NCBI GenBank assembly: GCA_025449475.1
Contig: JANWJM010000018.1
Coordinates: forward strand, 1-36,066
Source: Thermoactinomycetaceae bacterium
GTDB taxonomy: Bacteria > Bacillota > Bacilli > Thermoactinomycetales > Thermoactinomycetaceae
Length of the DNA: 36,066 bases
Reading direction: 5' to 3'
Part shown: piece by piece, positions 24,298 through 32,128 of the stretch
Layout: every line of letters begins with the position of its first letter
How positions within the stretch are numbered: the first letter of the stretch is position 1
Made by a program: the position numbers and the translations under genes
Notes under the pieces: model-generated
What the model was told of the DNA's origin: nothing
Database searches by the model: none
What the model saw: the letters and a program-made list of their open reading frames with translations, nothing else

Positions 24298-24993
24298 ATG
24301 CATCGAAACCCCAGCAAACGCATAGCATCCTTTCACCCTGCAAATTTGTTTGTCTCCATTGTTCAAAACATACAGCCAAGTGTCGTCTCTATTCTCACAG
24401 AAGAAAGAGCAAAATCCTTAACCTTCGAATCTTCCCTCTGGGGATTTTTATTTCCGGATCTATCTCCATACCAAGAAAAGACAACCAATCAATTTGGAAC
24501 CGGATTTATTATTCATCGCAAAGGCTACATTTTAACCAATGAGCATGTCATCCATGGTGCTTCGATGATTCAAGTCCGATTACATGGCTATCAACATGCT
24601 TTTCGTGCAAAAGTTGTTTGGGCGGATTATCGACGAGATCTGGCGGTGATTCAGATTGATCCTCCTGAACCCGTCAAACCGATTCCTCTTGGCTCATCCA
24701 AACGAACTCGTATCGGGGAATGGGTAATGGCTGTTGGAAATCCATTTGGTCTGGGACTCACCTATACAGCAGGGATTGTGAGCGGAAAAAATCGTTCGAT
24801 TCGTTCGGAAGGACGTGTTTATCGAAAAGTGATCCAAACCGATGCAGCCATTAATCCTGGGAATAGCGGCGGTCCGCTCATTAATCTATCAGGTGAAGTA
24901 ATTGGAATGAATACCATCGTCATCTATCCGTCGCAAAGTATTGGTTTTGCCATCCCCGTTGAGGAGATCAAACCCCTGATACAGAAAATATAA
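24298..24993 (+). CDS. Trypsin-like serine protease, HtrA/DegP type without PDZ
   Basis: 231 residues with the full chymotrypsin-fold triad: histidine in YILTNEHVIHG, aspartate in RRDLAVIQI and serine in INPGNSGGPLINL. The family hallmark VMAVGNPFGLGLTYTAGIVS is also present. Unlike Bacillus HtrA proteins it has neither an N-terminal membrane helix or signal peptide nor a C-terminal PDZ domain, so it looks cytoplasmic. Of three nearby starts, ATG at 24298 (MHRNPSK) is best spaced from AAGAGGTG (24281-24288); GTG at 24286 and ATG at 24292 are too close. It is transcribed away from bioY across the BirA operator. Confidence 0.87.
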   Translation: MHRNPSKRIASFHPANLFVSIVQNIQPSVVSILTEERAKSLTFESSLWGFLFPDLSPYQEKTTNQFGTGFIIHRKGYILTNEHVIHGASMIQVRLHGYQHAFRAKVVWADYRRDLAVIQIDPPEPVKPIPLGSSKRTRIGEWVMAVGNPFGLGLTYTAGIVSGKNRSIRSEGRVYRKVIQTDAAINPGNSGGPLINLSGEVIGMNTIVIYPSQSIGFAIPVEEIKPLIQKI

Positions 24994-24994
24994 T

Positions 24995-25019
24995 AAGCTA
25001 CTGAATCGCTCAGTAGCTT
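24995..25019. terminator. Bidirectional terminator between protease and sat
   Basis: AAGCTACTGA (24995-25004), loop ATCGC, TCAGTAGCTT (25010-25019), directly after both convergent genes. Confidence 0.82.
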
Positions 25020-26194
25020 TATACTTTTACCTTCTCTTTCATCCCCTCAATTAAGACTTGAACCACCTCAAATCTGGAAAACTCTGGAGGTGGAGTTTGT
25101 CCGGCCAACAGCATTTTCCGTACCATGGTACCGGAAAATGTAACATGATTTTCCTGGTTATGAGGACATGTCTTATAGGAGGTCATTCCTTCACACTTTA
25201 AGCAATAAAAACTATGCTCAAAGAACAAAGGGATAATCTCTAACTCCTCTTCTCGAAATTGGCTAAAAATTTTTTGGGCATCATAGGTTCCATAGAAATT
25301 TCCCACCCCAGCATGATCACGACCAACAATAAAGTGGGTACATCCATAATTTTTTCGAACGATTGCATGAAAAATTGCCTCCCGCGGTCCTGCATAACGC
25401 ATAGCAGCAGGGAATACACCTAAGCAAACACGATCAGTTGGATAATACTTTTTCAACAAAACTTGATAACTTCTCATGCGCACTTCTGCAGGAATATCAT
25501 CCGCTTTTGTTTCTCCAACTAATGGATGTAAGAACAGTCCATCAACCGTTTCCAATGCTGCTTTTTGAATATATTCGTGTGCACGATGAATAGGATTTCG
25601 GGTTTGAAAACCAACAATCTTCTTCCATCCTTTTTGTTGAAAGATTTTTCGTGTCACTCTCGGGTCATACACAGCTTCAGAAAACAACCCTAAATCAGGG
25701 AATTGAAGCAGCCAAATAGGACCACCTATATAGATATTTGACTGCTGATAAAGCCGTGCTACTCCAGGGTGGCTTGGATCTTCTGTTTGAAAGATAACTC
25801 TTGCCTCCTGCTGCTGTTCAATAGAGTAGATACTTTTGGGCTCCATGACAGCAACTAACTGCCTATCGGGTCCATATAGTAAGAGGTGGGAAGACGATTC
25901 AATCGCTTTCACTTTTTCTCTTGGAATCGGTAGCGTGATAGGCAATGACCAGACAGTTCCATCAGAAAGGCGCATCTGTTGACAGACGGAATCATAATCT
26001 TCCCTATCCATAAACCCGCATAAAGGCGAATAAGCACCAATTGCAATTAGCAGTAAATCTGAAACTGTCACAGAGGAGACTGCCAGTTTGGGAAGGGAAT
26101 CCGTCTTTTTTAACCATTTTTCTTGATCCTCTTGTGTTAAACATCGATTGATTAGCCTGCCACCGTGAGGCGTAATCGTTTCAAACATCAACAT
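25019..26194 (-). CDS. sat: Sulfate adenylyltransferase (ATP sulfurylase)
   Basis: Makes adenosine 5'-phosphosulfate (APS) from ATP and sulfate, the first step of sulfate assimilation. 391 residues. The active-site signature is VGFQTRNPIHRAHEY (about residue 195), with the second motif FIVGRDHAGVGNFYGTYDAQ and the zinc-type cluster CLKCEGMTSYKTCPH near residue 330. Two starts, ATG at 26194 and 26188, are both compatible with the GAGGGAAGC site. It overlaps cysH by 14 bases, so the two are translationally coupled. Confidence 0.96.
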   Translation of the reverse strand: MLMFETITPHGGRLINRCLTQEDQEKWLKKTDSLPKLAVSSVTVSDLLLIAIGAYSPLCGFMDREDYDSVCQQMRLSDGTVWSLPITLPIPREKVKAIESSSHLLLYGPDRQLVAVMEPKSIYSIEQQQEARVIFQTEDPSHPGVARLYQQSNIYIGGPIWLLQFPDLGLFSEAVYDPRVTRKIFQQKGWKKIVGFQTRNPIHRAHEYIQKAALETVDGLFLHPLVGETKADDIPAEVRMRSYQVLLKKYYPTDRVCLGVFPAAMRYAGPREAIFHAIVRKNYGCTHFIVGRDHAGVGNFYGTYDAQKIFSQFREEELEIIPLFFEHSFYCLKCEGMTSYKTCPHNQENHVTFSGTMVRKMLLAGQTPPPEFSRFEVVQVLIEGMKEKVKV

Positions 26195-26924
26195 GCTTCC
26201 CTCGTTTCAACTTGTTATTTTTCTGCGATGATGGATGGAGTCCACACTCCACTTTCACAAATCCTGCCCATCTTCCTGAACGAGGATCCTCCCCAGGTTT
26301 TACCGGTTGCGTACAAGGGTAACAGCCAATACTTGGGTAATGCTGATCATGCAACGGATTATAAGGGATTTGATGTTGATGAATATAATCCCATACCTGT
26401 TTTTCTTTCCAATAGGCCAATGGATTCAACTTCCACAAACCAAACGTCTCATCCCACTCCACCACTTCTGTATGTGCACGAGTTTTTGATTGTTCGCGTC
26501 GAATTCCGGTCATCCATCCTTTGTAATGGGACAACACACCCTTAAGAGGGGCAACTTTGCGCAACGAACAGCATTGGTTGGGGTCTCGCTTCCATAACTC
26601 ATCACCATAGCGCTTACTTTGTTGATCTAGCGTTAACTGAGGAGTGATCTCCAAAAAGGAACATCCATACTTTTCTTCTAATTGTCGCTTCACTTGATGT
26701 GTTTCCGAAAAAAGTAGATGCGTATTGATAAAAAAAATATCCACGTTTTGATCTACTTTTAAAATCATATCGACTAAGGCAACATCTTCATAACCAAAAC
26801 TGCAAGCAAATGCCAACGAAGATGCTCCCAAAGTGGTTACACCCCAACGAATAATTTCAATCGGATCGGCATCTCTGAACGCAAAGGCGACTCTTTTCTG
26901 ATCAAAAGCGACTGCCTTTTCCAT
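26181..26924 (-). CDS. cysH: APS reductase, 4Fe-4S type
   Basis: Reduces adenylylsulfate to sulfite with thioredoxin. 247 residues. The P-loop-like region is LAFACSFGYEDVALVDMI. The two cysteine pairs of the iron-sulfur cluster are CC in NQCCSLRK and CxxC in GCYPCTQP, and the catalytic cysteine is in the C-terminal KVECGLHP. The cluster cysteines point to APS rather than PAPS as the main substrate, which agrees with the absence of an APS kinase gene here. ATG follows GGAAGGAGG. It is the first gene of the cysH-sat operon; sulfite reductase is not in the window. Confidence 0.95.
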   Translation of the reverse strand: MEKAVAFDQKRVAFAFRDADPIEIIRWGVTTLGASSLAFACSFGYEDVALVDMILKVDQNVDIFFINTHLLFSETHQVKRQLEEKYGCSFLEITPQLTLDQQSKRYGDELWKRDPNQCCSLRKVAPLKGVLSHYKGWMTGIRREQSKTRAHTEVVEWDETFGLWKLNPLAYWKEKQVWDYIHQHQIPYNPLHDQHYPSIGCYPCTQPVKPGEDPRSGRWAGFVKVECGLHPSSQKNNKLKRGKHVDV

Positions 26925-26961
26925 ACTTCCTCCTTCCTGTTCTACACTATATTCTATTTTA

Positions 26962-26973
26962 GGAATTCATTCC
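26962..26973. promoter_or_regulatory. Inverted repeat upstream of cysH
   Basis: GGAAT-TC-ATTCC, read as GGAATGAATTCC on the minus strand, 38 bases before the cysH start. It could be an operator (CymR sites in Bacillus contain similar GGAAT elements), but no strong promoter is seen around it. Confidence 0.3.
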
Positions 26974-27046
26974 CATGACCAGAACATCATTTTATGTAAT
27001 TAAACAAATAAAATACACTCCTCTTGATTTCCTCGCCTCAAAGTAG

Positions 27047-27081
27047 AAAGGTTGCCTCTCTCTGCATGGGATGCAACCTTT
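27047..27081 (-). terminator. Terminator after gerQ
   Basis: AAAGGTTGC (27047-27055) and GCAACCTTT (27073-27081) around a 17-base loop. The minus-strand tail is only moderately T-rich. Confidence 0.6.
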
Positions 27082-27132
27082 CCTCAAACACATATTCAAG
27101 TACAAAAGACGGAAGAAATACGCAACAATTTC

Positions 27133-27417
27133 CTATTTTGTGGCGAGTCGAGCGGGTTGGTCAAACACCACATAATCGATATTAATATTTAACAGCATAT
27201 AATCTTTTCCTGAATTTTGATCTCGAATCACCACAAAATCGCGTCCAACTTCTCGGATCGTTCCCTTTATGATTTGCGCATTCCACTGTTCGTTATTCTC
27301 ATAGGTTAGATAAATAGTAGCAACTCTGCCAACGTTTCGGTTCATTAAATCTTCCGAATAGACTCTCTCTCTCTGTTGGGAGATTTGCGTATAAGGATAT
27401 GGATAACTCCAATACAT
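27133..27417 (-). CDS. gerQ: Spore coat protein GerQ, short form
   Basis: Inner spore-coat protein needed for CwlJ localisation and germination; in Bacillus it is crosslinked by transglutaminase. 94 residues. The conserved core is present (NRNVGRVATIYLTYENNEQW, then NAQIIKGTIREVGRDFVVIR and YMLLNINIDYVVFDQPARL). The N-terminus is only about 25 residues with some Y/P/Q, much shorter than the long P/Q/M-rich N-terminus of Bacillus GerQ. ATG follows AGGGGGA. It lies 29 bases downstream of cwlJ, the conserved gene order. Confidence 0.9.
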   Translation of the reverse strand: MYWSYPYPYTQISQQRERVYSEDLMNRNVGRVATIYLTYENNEQWNAQIIKGTIREVGRDFVVIRDQNSGKDYMLLNINIDYVVFDQPARLATK

Positions 27418-27446
27418 ATTCTTTTCTTCCCCCTACTGCTCTGGAA

Positions 27447-27869
27447 TCAATACACACTTGGACAATTATTCGGTGATGGATGATAAAAACAATGGCTTTT
27501 ATATCGACCACTATTCCATTGGTTATACCACGTTGGAGGGCAAGCTTCTGTTGGGCGGAAAAACCACAAGGCATATGTAGCCGGATCATATCGTTCTCCT
27601 TGGACAACCCTTCGCGCCAAACGAATCTCTCGATCCCTTGCATGTTGATAAAAATATGGTTTCTGTACCGCTTCAAAACCGCCTGGGCTTTGAAACACCA
27701 TTCTCTTAATGGTGTCAATCTCCTCAAAATCCAAACAATCTCCACGCACACGATTGACCCCCACATTTCCTACCAACAGCATACCCATCTCTCCATCGCC
27801 TTCTGCCTCAGCTCGTATCAATCGCGCTAACAATCTTATTTCTTCTTCTGTTGCTCGGATGACGGCCAT
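27447..27869 (-). CDS. cwlJ: Spore cortex-lytic enzyme CwlJ
   Basis: Germination hydrolase that degrades spore cortex peptidoglycan in response to calcium dipicolinate. 140 residues, the normal length. SleB/CwlJ family motifs: RLIRAEAEGDGEMGMLLVGNV (with the catalytic glutamate), FQSPGGFEAV and ALWFFRPTEACPPTWYNQWNSG. No signal peptide, as usual for CwlJ. ATG follows AAGAGGTGAT. It forms an operon with gerQ and is divergent from uvrX. A forespore or mother-cell sigma promoter is expected upstream but I could not identify one. Confidence 0.95.
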   Translation of the reverse strand: MAVIRATEEEIRLLARLIRAEAEGDGEMGMLLVGNVGVNRVRGDCLDFEEIDTIKRMVFQSPGGFEAVQKPYFYQHARDREIRLARRVVQGERYDPATYALWFFRPTEACPPTWYNQWNSGRYKSHCFYHPSPNNCPSVY

Positions 27870-27956
27870 AGGATCACCTCTTCGATATATCTATGTTGGA
27901 TCGATCCAAAAAAGACCTTTTTCCATGCCACCCACAATATTGGGAAAACTTTCAAG

Positions 27957-27962
27957 TATAAT
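27957..27962 (+). promoter_or_regulatory. -10 of uvrX promoter
   Basis: Perfect TATAAT with a weak -35 (ACAATA at 27934); it abuts the left arm of the inverted repeat that probably binds LexA. Confidence 0.55.
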
Positions 27963-28013
27963 CAGAACATATATTTGCATATAATGAATACAAATGCAAA
28001 TATATGTTCTGAT
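27961..28013. promoter_or_regulatory. 20-bp perfect inverted repeat, probable SOS operator
   Basis: ATCAGAACATATATTTGCAT (27961-27980), a 13-base spacer, and its exact reverse complement at 27994-28013. Each arm carries GAACATAT, a half of the Firmicute LexA box (CGAACATATGTTCG), so there are two imperfect boxes facing each other over the -10 and start region of uvrX. Confidence 0.65.
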
Positions 28014-28029
28014 TTCGGAGGCTCTGCAG

Positions 28030-29259
28030 ATGAACGCTCGTATATTTCTCATTGACATGCAATCATTCTATGCCAGCGTTGAAAAGTCTCTTCACCGAGA
28101 ATTGCAACATCAACCCGTTGTTATTTCTGGAGATCCAAAAAGGAGAAATGGGATCATCTTAGCGGCCTGCCCCATTGCCAAATCATACGGAATTCAAAAT
28201 GCGATTCCACTATGGGAAGCCCAAAAACGCTGTCCACAGCTTATTGTACTCAAGCCACGGATGCAACTATACTTAGATGTTTCTCTTCGTCTCACCCAAA
28301 TCTTAGAACGGTTTAGCGATCGAGTAGAACCTTACTCGATTGACGAACAATTTATTGATATCCAAGGAAGCGAATCATTATTTGGATCACCTTATCAGAT
28401 TGCCCGGAAGATCCAAACAACCATAAATAAAGAACTTCATTTATATGCTCGGATCGGCATGGGCCCAAACAAAGTCTTGGCGAAAATGGCATGTGACCAT
28501 TTTGCAAAAAAGAGTCCAAACGGCATTTTTTACTTAGGACCAGAAAACATTCACACCCACTTATGGCCTCTCCCCATCCAAAAATGTTTCGGGGTCGGTC
28601 AGCGAATGAGTAAACATTTGCAACGGATCGGCATTCACACCATTGGGGAACTTGCTCATTCTCCTTTGCCATTACTCAAGAAATATTGGGGAGTCAATGG
28701 GCATGTGCTCTGGATGACAGCCAATGGATTTGATTTATCACCGGTTACCAATCAATCCTTTTCCACCCACCAAGGGATTGGACATCAAATGACTCTTCCC
28801 TATGACTACCGTACCCCTGAAGAGATCGAGGTGGCGCTTTTGGAACTATGTGAAGAAGTCTGCCAAAGAAGCCGTCGCTACCATCTCGCCGGGAAAACGA
28901 TCACAGTCCATTGCCGCAATTCCTTGAAACAAGCAACAGGGGGATTTTTACGGCAAATGTCTCTCGACTCTTTCAGTAATCAAACTTCGAAAATTTTCAC
29001 CTATGCCAAGAAATGTTTTTTTCGCTTCTGGAATGGCGAGCCTGTCCGATCCATAGGGATTCGCCTCTCAAACTTAAAACCAGATCACCACATACAATTA
29101 AATTTGTTTGAAGATGTTGAGAAAAAACGAAAACTTGGCTATGCCATGGATCAGATCAAACAACGATTTGGATTCACTTCGATTCTATGGGCATCCTCAC
29201 TTCTTCCAGCAGGGCAAGCAAAAATCCGTGCCCAAAAAATAGGAGGTCATTTCAAGTGA
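28030..29259 (+). CDS. uvrX: Y-family DNA polymerase, UvrX/YqjW type
   Basis: Error-prone translesion polymerase induced by DNA damage. 409 residues. Catalytic motifs FLIDMQSFYASVE (metal aspartate) and VEPYSIDEQFIDI (DE pair); AACPIAKSYGI; helix-hairpin-helix area FGVGQRMSKHLQRIGIHTIG; C-terminal beta-clamp motif QLNLF. It is very close to Bacillus YqjW/UvrX rather than DinB. ATG at 28030 has GGAGG eight bases upstream; a more 5' ATG at 27994 lies in the operator arm and has no ribosome-binding site. It overlaps yolD (GTGA). Confidence 0.95.
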   Translation: MNARIFLIDMQSFYASVEKSLHRELQHQPVVISGDPKRRNGIILAACPIAKSYGIQNAIPLWEAQKRCPQLIVLKPRMQLYLDVSLRLTQILERFSDRVEPYSIDEQFIDIQGSESLFGSPYQIARKIQTTINKELHLYARIGMGPNKVLAKMACDHFAKKSPNGIFYLGPENIHTHLWPLPIQKCFGVGQRMSKHLQRIGIHTIGELAHSPLPLLKKYWGVNGHVLWMTANGFDLSPVTNQSFSTHQGIGHQMTLPYDYRTPEEIEVALLELCEEVCQRSRRYHLAGKTITVHCRNSLKQATGGFLRQMSLDSFSNQTSKIFTYAKKCFFRFWNGEPVRSIGIRLSNLKPDHHIQLNLFEDVEKKRKLGYAMDQIKQRFGFTSILWASSLLPAGQAKIRAQKIGGHFK

Positions 29260-29591
29260 GCCTACTCCATCGAAAAAACAGGTTATGGGAAGGGAGTCGT
29301 ATGTTCTTACCTGAACATCGTGAGCAACTTCAAACTTTACGAAAAAAGCAACAAGAAAAGACATTGCCAGAACTGGCTGAAGATCAAATCGAAGAATTCA
29401 ACTGGTTGTTGCAAGAGGCATTGCACCTTGAATCCCCGATTATCCTGGATTATATAAAAGAAAAGCAATGCCAATCCTTCTGTGGTTTTGTGGAGGAGTT
29501 GAATACTTATGAAAGCTATTTACTCATCGTAAATGGACAAGAAAAACGAAAAATCTTTTTAGATGAGATCTATCGCATAATCCCTCTCTGA
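29256..29591 (+). CDS. yolD: YolD-like protein
   Basis: 111 residues with the YolD-like core (LPEHREQLQTLRKKQQEKTLPEL ... EEFNWLLQEAL, then SFCGFVEELNTYESYLLIVNGQEKRKIFLDEIYRI). YolD-like proteins are usually encoded next to UvrX-type polymerases and are thought to play a UmuD-like accessory role; this is inferred in the literature, not seen here. The GTG start overlaps the uvrX stop and has AGGAGG nine bases upstream, so translation is coupled. Confidence 0.88.
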   Translation: MSLLHRKNRLWEGSRMFLPEHREQLQTLRKKQQEKTLPELAEDQIEEFNWLLQEALHLESPIILDYIKEKQCQSFCGFVEELNTYESYLLIVNGQEKRKIFLDEIYRIIPL

Positions 29592-29621
29592 TGGTCAGCA
29601 AAAAGGTAGCAGAAAGACAAA

Positions 29622-29645
29622 TAAGCCGATCCAATGATCGGCTTA
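29622..29645. terminator. Bidirectional terminator between yolD and hom
   Basis: TAAGCCGATC (29622-29631), loop CAAT, GATCGGCTTA (29636-29645), a perfect 10-bp stem between convergent genes. Confidence 0.85.
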
Positions 29646-29648
29646 CAT

Positions 29649-30959
29649 TTATTTCGAAGCATGAGCAGCTGTCAACTGCTCTTCGGCGATCCCGTTGCCA
29701 TAGGCTAAAACGGGACGAATTTTAATTTCGTTAATCTTTCGTTTCCATCTTTCCTGCAGACGTTCTTCCCAATTTTGATCCAATGCGTCAACCGTAAAGG
29801 CAAAAACCGTACTCTGACCATATTTCTCGCTCACCCAATGTCTCACTTGTCCAAACTGTTTCATCGATTCGATAAAGTTTGCCTGATCTTTGTCGGAACA
29901 GACATGGTTCATTTTTAATAGGACGAAATTCTCTCCAATTGATAAATCATTTGCAGGCAACAAAGACTTCGAGGAGCAAATATTGTAAACAGGAGGTAAG
30001 CGAAAAGCATTTACCATATCTTCCACCACAGCACTTGCTGTTGGTTTTTCACCCGCACCTTGACCAATCAAGGTCAAATCTTGAACTTGATCGCTTTCAA
30101 CATAGATCGCATTGTAAACACCATGAATATTTGAAAGAGGATGAGCCACAGGTAACAATGTTGGACGTACAGAAGCCATCACAGGGCCATCTTCGCCAAA
30201 TTGTTCTGCTTGTGCGATCAGTTTCATCCGATATCCGAGCGACGACGCTAATTCTAACTCGGATAAGGTGACGTCAGAGATTCCTTGCACAAAAATATCT
30301 TCCACGGATACATGGATGCCAAATACAATTCGGATCAAGATAACCAGTTTATGAACCGCATCCCATCCATCCACATCGGCTGAAGGATCTGCCTCTGCAT
30401 AACCTTTGTCCTGAGCCTCACTCAAAACATCTACAAAACTCCGCTTCTCTTCTTCCATTTGAGTGAGAATATAGTTGGTCGTTCCATTGACGATCCCCAT
30501 CACCTTACGAATCCGATTAACTTTTAAAAAGTGTTGCAATGTACCAAGAGCCGGAATGCCTCCACCTACACTTGCTTCAAAAAGAATCTGTACCCCATGA
30601 CGTTTTGCCAGCTGACTTAGCTCCACACCATGTTTAGCGACTAATTCTTTATTAGCTGTGACAACATGACATCCGCGCTTGATTGCTTCTTTTAGATATG
30701 TCAGTGCGGGTTCGATTCCACCCATCGCTTCAACCACTACATCAATGCGATGTTCGAAAAGATCCTCAAAACGATCGGTTAGTAAGTTTTCGACTCCTGG
30801 TAAATTTCGCTTTTTATGGAGATTGCGAATCAGAATACTTTTTATATCGAAAAATTTGCCCGTTCTCTTAGCAATCAAATCTTGGTTGGATGAAATCATT
30901 TTCCATACACCCGTGCCGACAGTACCAAGCCCTAACAATGACACATTTACTTGTTCCAC
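29649..30959 (-). CDS. hom: Homoserine dehydrogenase
   Basis: NAD(P)-dependent reduction of aspartate semialdehyde to homoserine, the branch step towards methionine and threonine. 436 residues. Nucleotide-binding motif VSLLGLGTVGTGVWKMI; VTANKELVAKHG; the substrate-site block MGIVNGTTNYILTQM and AEADPSADVDGWDAVHKL; and a C-terminal ACT domain (about residues 350-430) for feedback control. The GTG start at 30959 has GGAGGG eight bases upstream. It is preceded by a SAM-I riboswitch, so it should be turned off when S-adenosylmethionine is high. thrB and thrC do not follow, so it stands alone. Confidence 0.97.
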   Translation of the reverse strand: MEQVNVSLLGLGTVGTGVWKMISSNQDLIAKRTGKFFDIKSILIRNLHKKRNLPGVENLLTDRFEDLFEHRIDVVVEAMGGIEPALTYLKEAIKRGCHVVTANKELVAKHGVELSQLAKRHGVQILFEASVGGGIPALGTLQHFLKVNRIRKVMGIVNGTTNYILTQMEEEKRSFVDVLSEAQDKGYAEADPSADVDGWDAVHKLVILIRIVFGIHVSVEDIFVQGISDVTLSELELASSLGYRMKLIAQAEQFGEDGPVMASVRPTLLPVAHPLSNIHGVYNAIYVESDQVQDLTLIGQGAGEKPTASAVVEDMVNAFRLPPVYNICSSKSLLPANDLSIGENFVLLKMNHVCSDKDQANFIESMKQFGQVRHWVSEKYGQSTVFAFTVDALDQNWEERLQERWKRKINEIKIRPVLAYGNGIAEEQLTAAHASK

Positions 30960-30986
30960 AGCTAAGTCCCTCCAGTGTTAAACGTT

Positions 30987-31159
30987 AAAAATAAAAGCCA
31001 TCTTCCAAATGGACAAGAAGAGAGCATTGTATTCCAAGTTCTTCTCATCTCTCAGCTTCTAATAAATATAGATGCTGCAGGAATTGGCACCATGTTTGAG
31101 CCATCAAACTGGTTGCCGGGTTTCATTGGGCCCGTCCCTCCACCACTCTCGATAAAAAA
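30987..31159 (-). promoter_or_regulatory. SAM-I (S-box) riboswitch of hom
   Basis: On the minus strand the aptamer runs from TTTTTTATCGAGAG (P1 5' side, to 31159) through TGGTGGAGGGACGGGCCC, ATGAAACCCGGCAACC and GGTGCCAATTCC to GAGATGAGAAGAA (P1 3' side, 31049-31042). These are the consensus S-box core elements in order. Downstream, pairing partners and a CTTTTATTTTT tail (30996-30986) form the expression platform, a terminator that P1 release would disrupt. Confidence 0.93.
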
Positions 31160-31190
31160 TTACAATCCTCGTATGAAACTGTTAGCTATA

Positions 31191-31220
31191 ATTATGTATG
31201 AATACCTCCCGTTTTGTCAA
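31191..31220 (-). promoter_or_regulatory. Promoter of the hom leader
   Basis: Minus strand perfect TTGACA (31220-31215), 18-base spacer, CATAAT (31196-31191). It lies inside the last codons of the upstream FAH-like gene. Confidence 0.65.
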
Positions 31221-32025
31221 CTCTGTTTTGCAATCGTCCCAGACATGCCATCTCGATCTCCACACAATCACCACACCCGACATCAACCGCTGAAGAAGAA
31301 AAAAAAGTGCTGATTATCCCACCAGTAGACAGATGATCACTCTCGGAATACATTTCACGAATCGTAACAAAGCGATGCCAAAGGTTGATCTGTTGTTGGT
31401 AAATCATCTGTTCATTTCGTCGAACTATAAACCATTGATCACCGAATTCCTTCCAATCATCTGTCACCAACAAATAGGGGCCGAGAGAAGGAATCCATTC
31501 CCCCTCTTTCAACCAATAATTAATCAATGAACATGCTATCAAGCTTGACTCTCCTTTTTTTCGTCCAACCATAAAAGCAACCCCTGGAAGAAACTTTTGG
31601 GCATTCGGTATGGGCAGATCGGGCCAAAGAATCGACGAAGGATGTAGAGAAAGATTTTTGGAATGAAGAGAAGGGGGGACAATCAACTTATCTGATTCAA
31701 GAAGGGGAGATAATAATTGAGTCTCATCTACAGGAATCGAGATGGGTTCACCATGAATCACCAGTTTGGACCAATCTTCCTTCAAAATGACTCGATACAT
31801 TCGCGAGAGGATCACGAAAGAATGCTCATCACTCATCAAACACTGCATCAGTTTCATGGGCAAAAGAAACGAATCCGATAGTTGCCGATAGTAAATGAGC
31901 CATTGCTGCGTGAAGCCTATATCGATAATCCAAGAATTTTCAAGCCATCCCAAACGAGCCCCAGCACTACTTGAGGATTGGATACTCAGATCATCCTCTT
32001 TCACTCGATACATCACAATCTTCAT
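31192..32025 (-). CDS. FAH-fold protein, apparently degenerate
   Basis: 277 residues. The ends look like the fumarylacetoacetate hydrolase family: the start MKIVMYRVKEDD and ARLGWLENSWIIDI, the middle SLGPYLLVTDDW, and the C-terminus GDCVEIEMACLGRLQNRV. The metal-ligand positions seem lost: the usual ExE before the glycine-rich turn reads LPGVAFMVG, and the NDxSARD aspartate motif reads INYWLKEGEW. The GDVIATGTP-type loop is also altered (LSTGGIISTF). It is therefore probably not a standard metal-dependent hydrolase. ATG at 32025 follows CGGAG; an ATG six codons upstream is less likely. It lies between the glycosyltransferase gene and hom on the same strand. Confidence 0.7.
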   Translation of the reverse strand: MKIVMYRVKEDDLSIQSSSSAGARLGWLENSWIIDIGFTQQWLIYYRQLSDSFLLPMKLMQCLMSDEHSFVILSRMYRVILKEDWSKLVIHGEPISIPVDETQLLSPLLESDKLIVPPSLHSKNLSLHPSSILWPDLPIPNAQKFLPGVAFMVGRKKGESSLIACSLINYWLKEGEWIPSLGPYLLVTDDWKEFGDQWFIVRRNEQMIYQQQINLWHRFVTIREMYSESDHLSTGGIISTFFSSSAVDVGCGDCVEIEMACLGRLQNRVDKTGGIHT

Positions 32026-32091
32026 TCGTCTCCGACCTCTCATAAAAAGGTTTTCTATATATACGAATCAGTGGGATCGGATATGAAAAAC

Positions 32092-32124
32092 GATAGGAAG
32101 CCTATCAAAAATGGGCCTCCTATC
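32092..32124 (-). terminator. Terminator of the glycosyltransferase gene
   Basis: Minus strand GATAGGAGGCC, 11-base loop, GGCTTCCTATC, then GTTTTTC: an 11-bp stem with one G-T pair. Confidence 0.78.
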
Positions 32125-32128
32125 CAAT

